From Brevibacillus sp. (GTDB lineage: Bacteria; Bacillota; Bacilli; Brevibacillales; Brevibacillaceae): a DNA stretch of 7,268 bases. Numbering within the stretch: position 1 is the first letter of the stretch; each line of letters opens with the position of its first letter. Made by a program: the position numbers and the translations under genes. The stretch lies in the NCBI GenBank assembly GCA_029240815.1, contig JARDZO010000286.1, positions 1 to 7,268 on the forward strand. Direction: 5' to 3'. The notes beneath the pieces are model-generated. The model saw only the letters and a list, made by a program, of their open reading frames with translations. It ran no database searches and was not told where the DNA came from. This document shows, one piece after another, positions 5,764 through 7,268 of the stretch.

Positions 5764-7268
5764 ATGGACAAGTCATTGGAAATGGTTGTCGTACTTGATT
5801 TCGGGGGCCAGTACAATCAATTGATCGCGCGCCGTGTTCGCGATCTGGGCGTTTACAGCGAACTGCTGCCTTATAATACGTCCGTGGAAAAAATCAAGGC
5901 GCTGAATCCAAAGGGGATTATTTTCTCTGGTGGACCTGCAAGCGTGTATGAAGAAGGAGCACCAAAAATAGATCCGGCTATTTTTGATCTGGGCTTGCCA
6001 GTCTTGGGCATTTGCTACGGAATGCAGCTCATGAGCCACATGCTCGAAGGGAAAGTAGAGCGCGCAGGCAAACGCGAGTACGGCAAGGCAGAATTGCGCC
6101 TGCAAGAAGCACACAATCTGTATGAAAAATGGGATGCAAACGAAATCGTGTGGATGAGCCACTCGGATAAAGTAGTCGAGCTCCCGACAGGATTCCACGT
6201 AGACGCAGTGAGCGACAGCTGTCCTGTAGCGGCTATCAGCAATCCTGATCGCAAGCTGTACGGTGTACAATTCCATCCAGAAGTTCGCCATACCGTAAAA
6301 GGTACTGAGTTTATCGCAAACTTCCTGTTCAATATTTGCGAATGCGAAGCCAACTGGAGCATGACTACCTTTATCGAAGACGAAATAAAACATATCCGTG
6401 AAACAGTAGGGAACAAACAAGTTCTGTGCGCGTTGAGCGGTGGGGTGGATTCCTCTGTAGTAGCAGCGCTGATTCACAAGGCAATCGGCGATCAGCTGAC
6501 TTGCATGTTCGTCGATCACGGTCTCTTGCGTCTGGGCGAAGCAGAGAGCGTCATGGAGACGTTCGGCAACCAGTTCCACATGAAGGTCATCAAAATCGAT
6601 GCTCGCGAGCGTTTCCTGAACAAGCTCAAGGGCGTGTCCGATCCTGAGAAAAAACGTAAGATCATTGGTAACGAGTTTATCTATGTGTTTGACGAAGAGG
6701 CAAGCAAGCTGACTGACATGGACTTCCTGGCGCAGGGTACTTTGTATACGGATATTGTGGAGAGCGGAACGGCAACAGCTCAAACCATCAAATCCCACCA
6801 CAATGTAGGCGGACTGCCTGAAGACATGAACTTCCAACTGATCGAACCTCTGAAAGCACTGTTTAAAGACGAGGTACGCAAGCTGGGTACTGAGCTGGGA
6901 CTGCCAGATGAAATCGTATGGCGTCAACCATTCCCAGGCCCTGGATTGGGTATTCGCGTTTTGGGTGAAGTTACCGAGGATAAACTGAAGATTGTTCGTG
7001 AATCTGACGCCATTCTTCGTGAAGAAATCGCCAAAGCAGGTCTTGAGCGTGAAATTTGGCAATACTTTACGGCTCTGCCGAACATGACAACGGTAGGGGT
7101 TATGGGTGACGTGCGTACGTATTCCTATACTGTCGGAATTCGAGCAGTAACTTCGATCGATGGGATGACTGCTGACTGGGCTCGCATTCCTTGGGATGTC
7201 CTCGAGAAAATTTCTACGCGTATCGTTAACGAAGTAGATAACGTCAACCGTATCGTCTATGATGTGAC
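5764..7268 (+). CDS. guaA: GMP synthase (glutamine-hydrolysing), 3' end cut by window
   Basis: GuaA converts XMP to GMP using ATP and ammonia from glutamine, the last step of guanine nucleotide synthesis in the cytoplasm. The N-terminal class I glutamine amidotransferase domain (about 8-190) has nucleophile Cys84 in GICYGMQ and His171/Glu173 in FHPE. The ATP pyrophosphatase domain carries the PP-loop SGGVDSS (225-231), and the C-terminal dimerisation domain includes [12 protein letters not shown] (387-398). The frame is open through 501 codons to the window edge. The family is usually about 510-515 residues, so some 11 C-terminal residues are missing. No defect is seen. Expression is controlled by the upstream guanine riboswitch. 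An ATG at 5761 would add one residue. Confidence 0.98.
   Translation, partial: MDKSLEMVVVLDFGGQYNQLIARRVRDLGVYSELLPYNTSVEKIKALNPKGIIFSGGPASVYEEGAPKIDPAIFDLGLPVLGICYGMQLMSHMLEGKVERAGKREYGKAELRLQEAHNLYEKWDANEIVWMSHSDKVVELPTGFHVDAVSDSCPVAAISNPDRKLYGVQFHPEVRHTVKGTEFIANFLFNICECEANWSMTTFIEDEIKHIRETVGNKQVLCALSGGVDSSVVAALIHKAIGDQLTCMFVDHGLLRLGEAESVMETFGNQFHMKVIKIDARERFLNKLKGVSDPEKKRKIIGNEFIYVFDEEASKLTDMDFLAQGTLYTDIVESGTATAQTIKSHHNVGGLPEDMNFQLIEPLKALFKDEVRKLGTELGLPDEIVWRQPFPGPGLGIRVLGEVTEDKLKIVRESDAILREEIAKAGLEREIWQYFTALPNMTTVGVMGDVRTYSYTVGIRAVTSIDGMTADWARIPWDVLEKISTRIVNEVDNVNRIVYDV

Noticed and set aside
5803..5811. GGQ instead of GSQ in the DFGSQ motif of GuaA
   Set aside because: [10 protein letters not shown] occurs in many Firmicute GMP synthetases and is normal variation.
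5773..7062. 429-codon open frame on the minus strand across guaA
   Set aside because: It is antisense to guaA, which has all catalytic motifs in the + frame. The minus-strand translation shows no recognisable domain and is explained by codon bias of guaA.

Overview
The window looks like the chromosome of a Gram-positive bacterium of the Bacillales, most likely a Brevibacillus-type member of the Paenibacillaceae. The clues are purine-rich Shine-Dalgarno sequences, tRNA genes that all encode their CCA ends, tRNA order resembling the large Bacillus clusters (Asp-Phe-Thr), a guanine riboswitch on guaA, and the gene order moxR-like / DUF58 / transglutaminase / guaA, which matches yeaC-yeaD-yebA-guaA of Bacillus subtilis. 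The genus is inferred from general resemblance, not from a database match. All genes read on the + strand.

Region 1 (1-839) is the 3' part of a tRNA operon: the tail of one tRNA cut by the left edge (possibly initiator tRNA), then complete tRNAs for Asp, Phe, Thr, Gln, Lys, Leu, Gly and Arg, closed by a strong intrinsic terminator (811-839). A perfect 10-bp hairpin lies in the Leu-Gly spacer. Region 2 (840-1015) is an intergenic stretch without a convincing sigma-A promoter. It holds a possible 29-codon reading frame whose stop overlaps the next start codon as ATGA.

Region 3 (1016-5416) is a tight three-gene operon: a MoxR-family AAA+ ATPase, a membrane-anchored DUF58 protein, and a large multi-spanning membrane protein with an extracellular transglutaminase-like domain and a cytoplasmic DUF4129 tail. 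MoxR ATPases commonly act with partners carrying von Willebrand A (vWA)-like folds. The DUF58 protein is the likely partner, and the transglutaminase is the likely envelope-facing effector. The precise function of this conserved module is not settled.

Region 4 (5417-7268) is the guaA locus. A good extended -10 sigma-A promoter lies 8 bp after the transglutaminase stop. It is followed by a textbook guanine-class purine riboswitch, an intrinsic terminator with a 7-T tail, about 125 nt of further structured leader, and guaA (GMP synthetase), which is cut by the right edge roughly 11 codons before its expected end. Guanine binding should favour termination and so reduce GMP synthesis.

The window is mostly ordinary core genome. 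I see no clear undescribed system. The items most worth a second look are the structured leader after the riboswitch terminator, the lack of a dedicated terminator between the transglutaminase operon and guaA, the small ORF coupled to moxR, and the hairpin inside the tRNA cluster.
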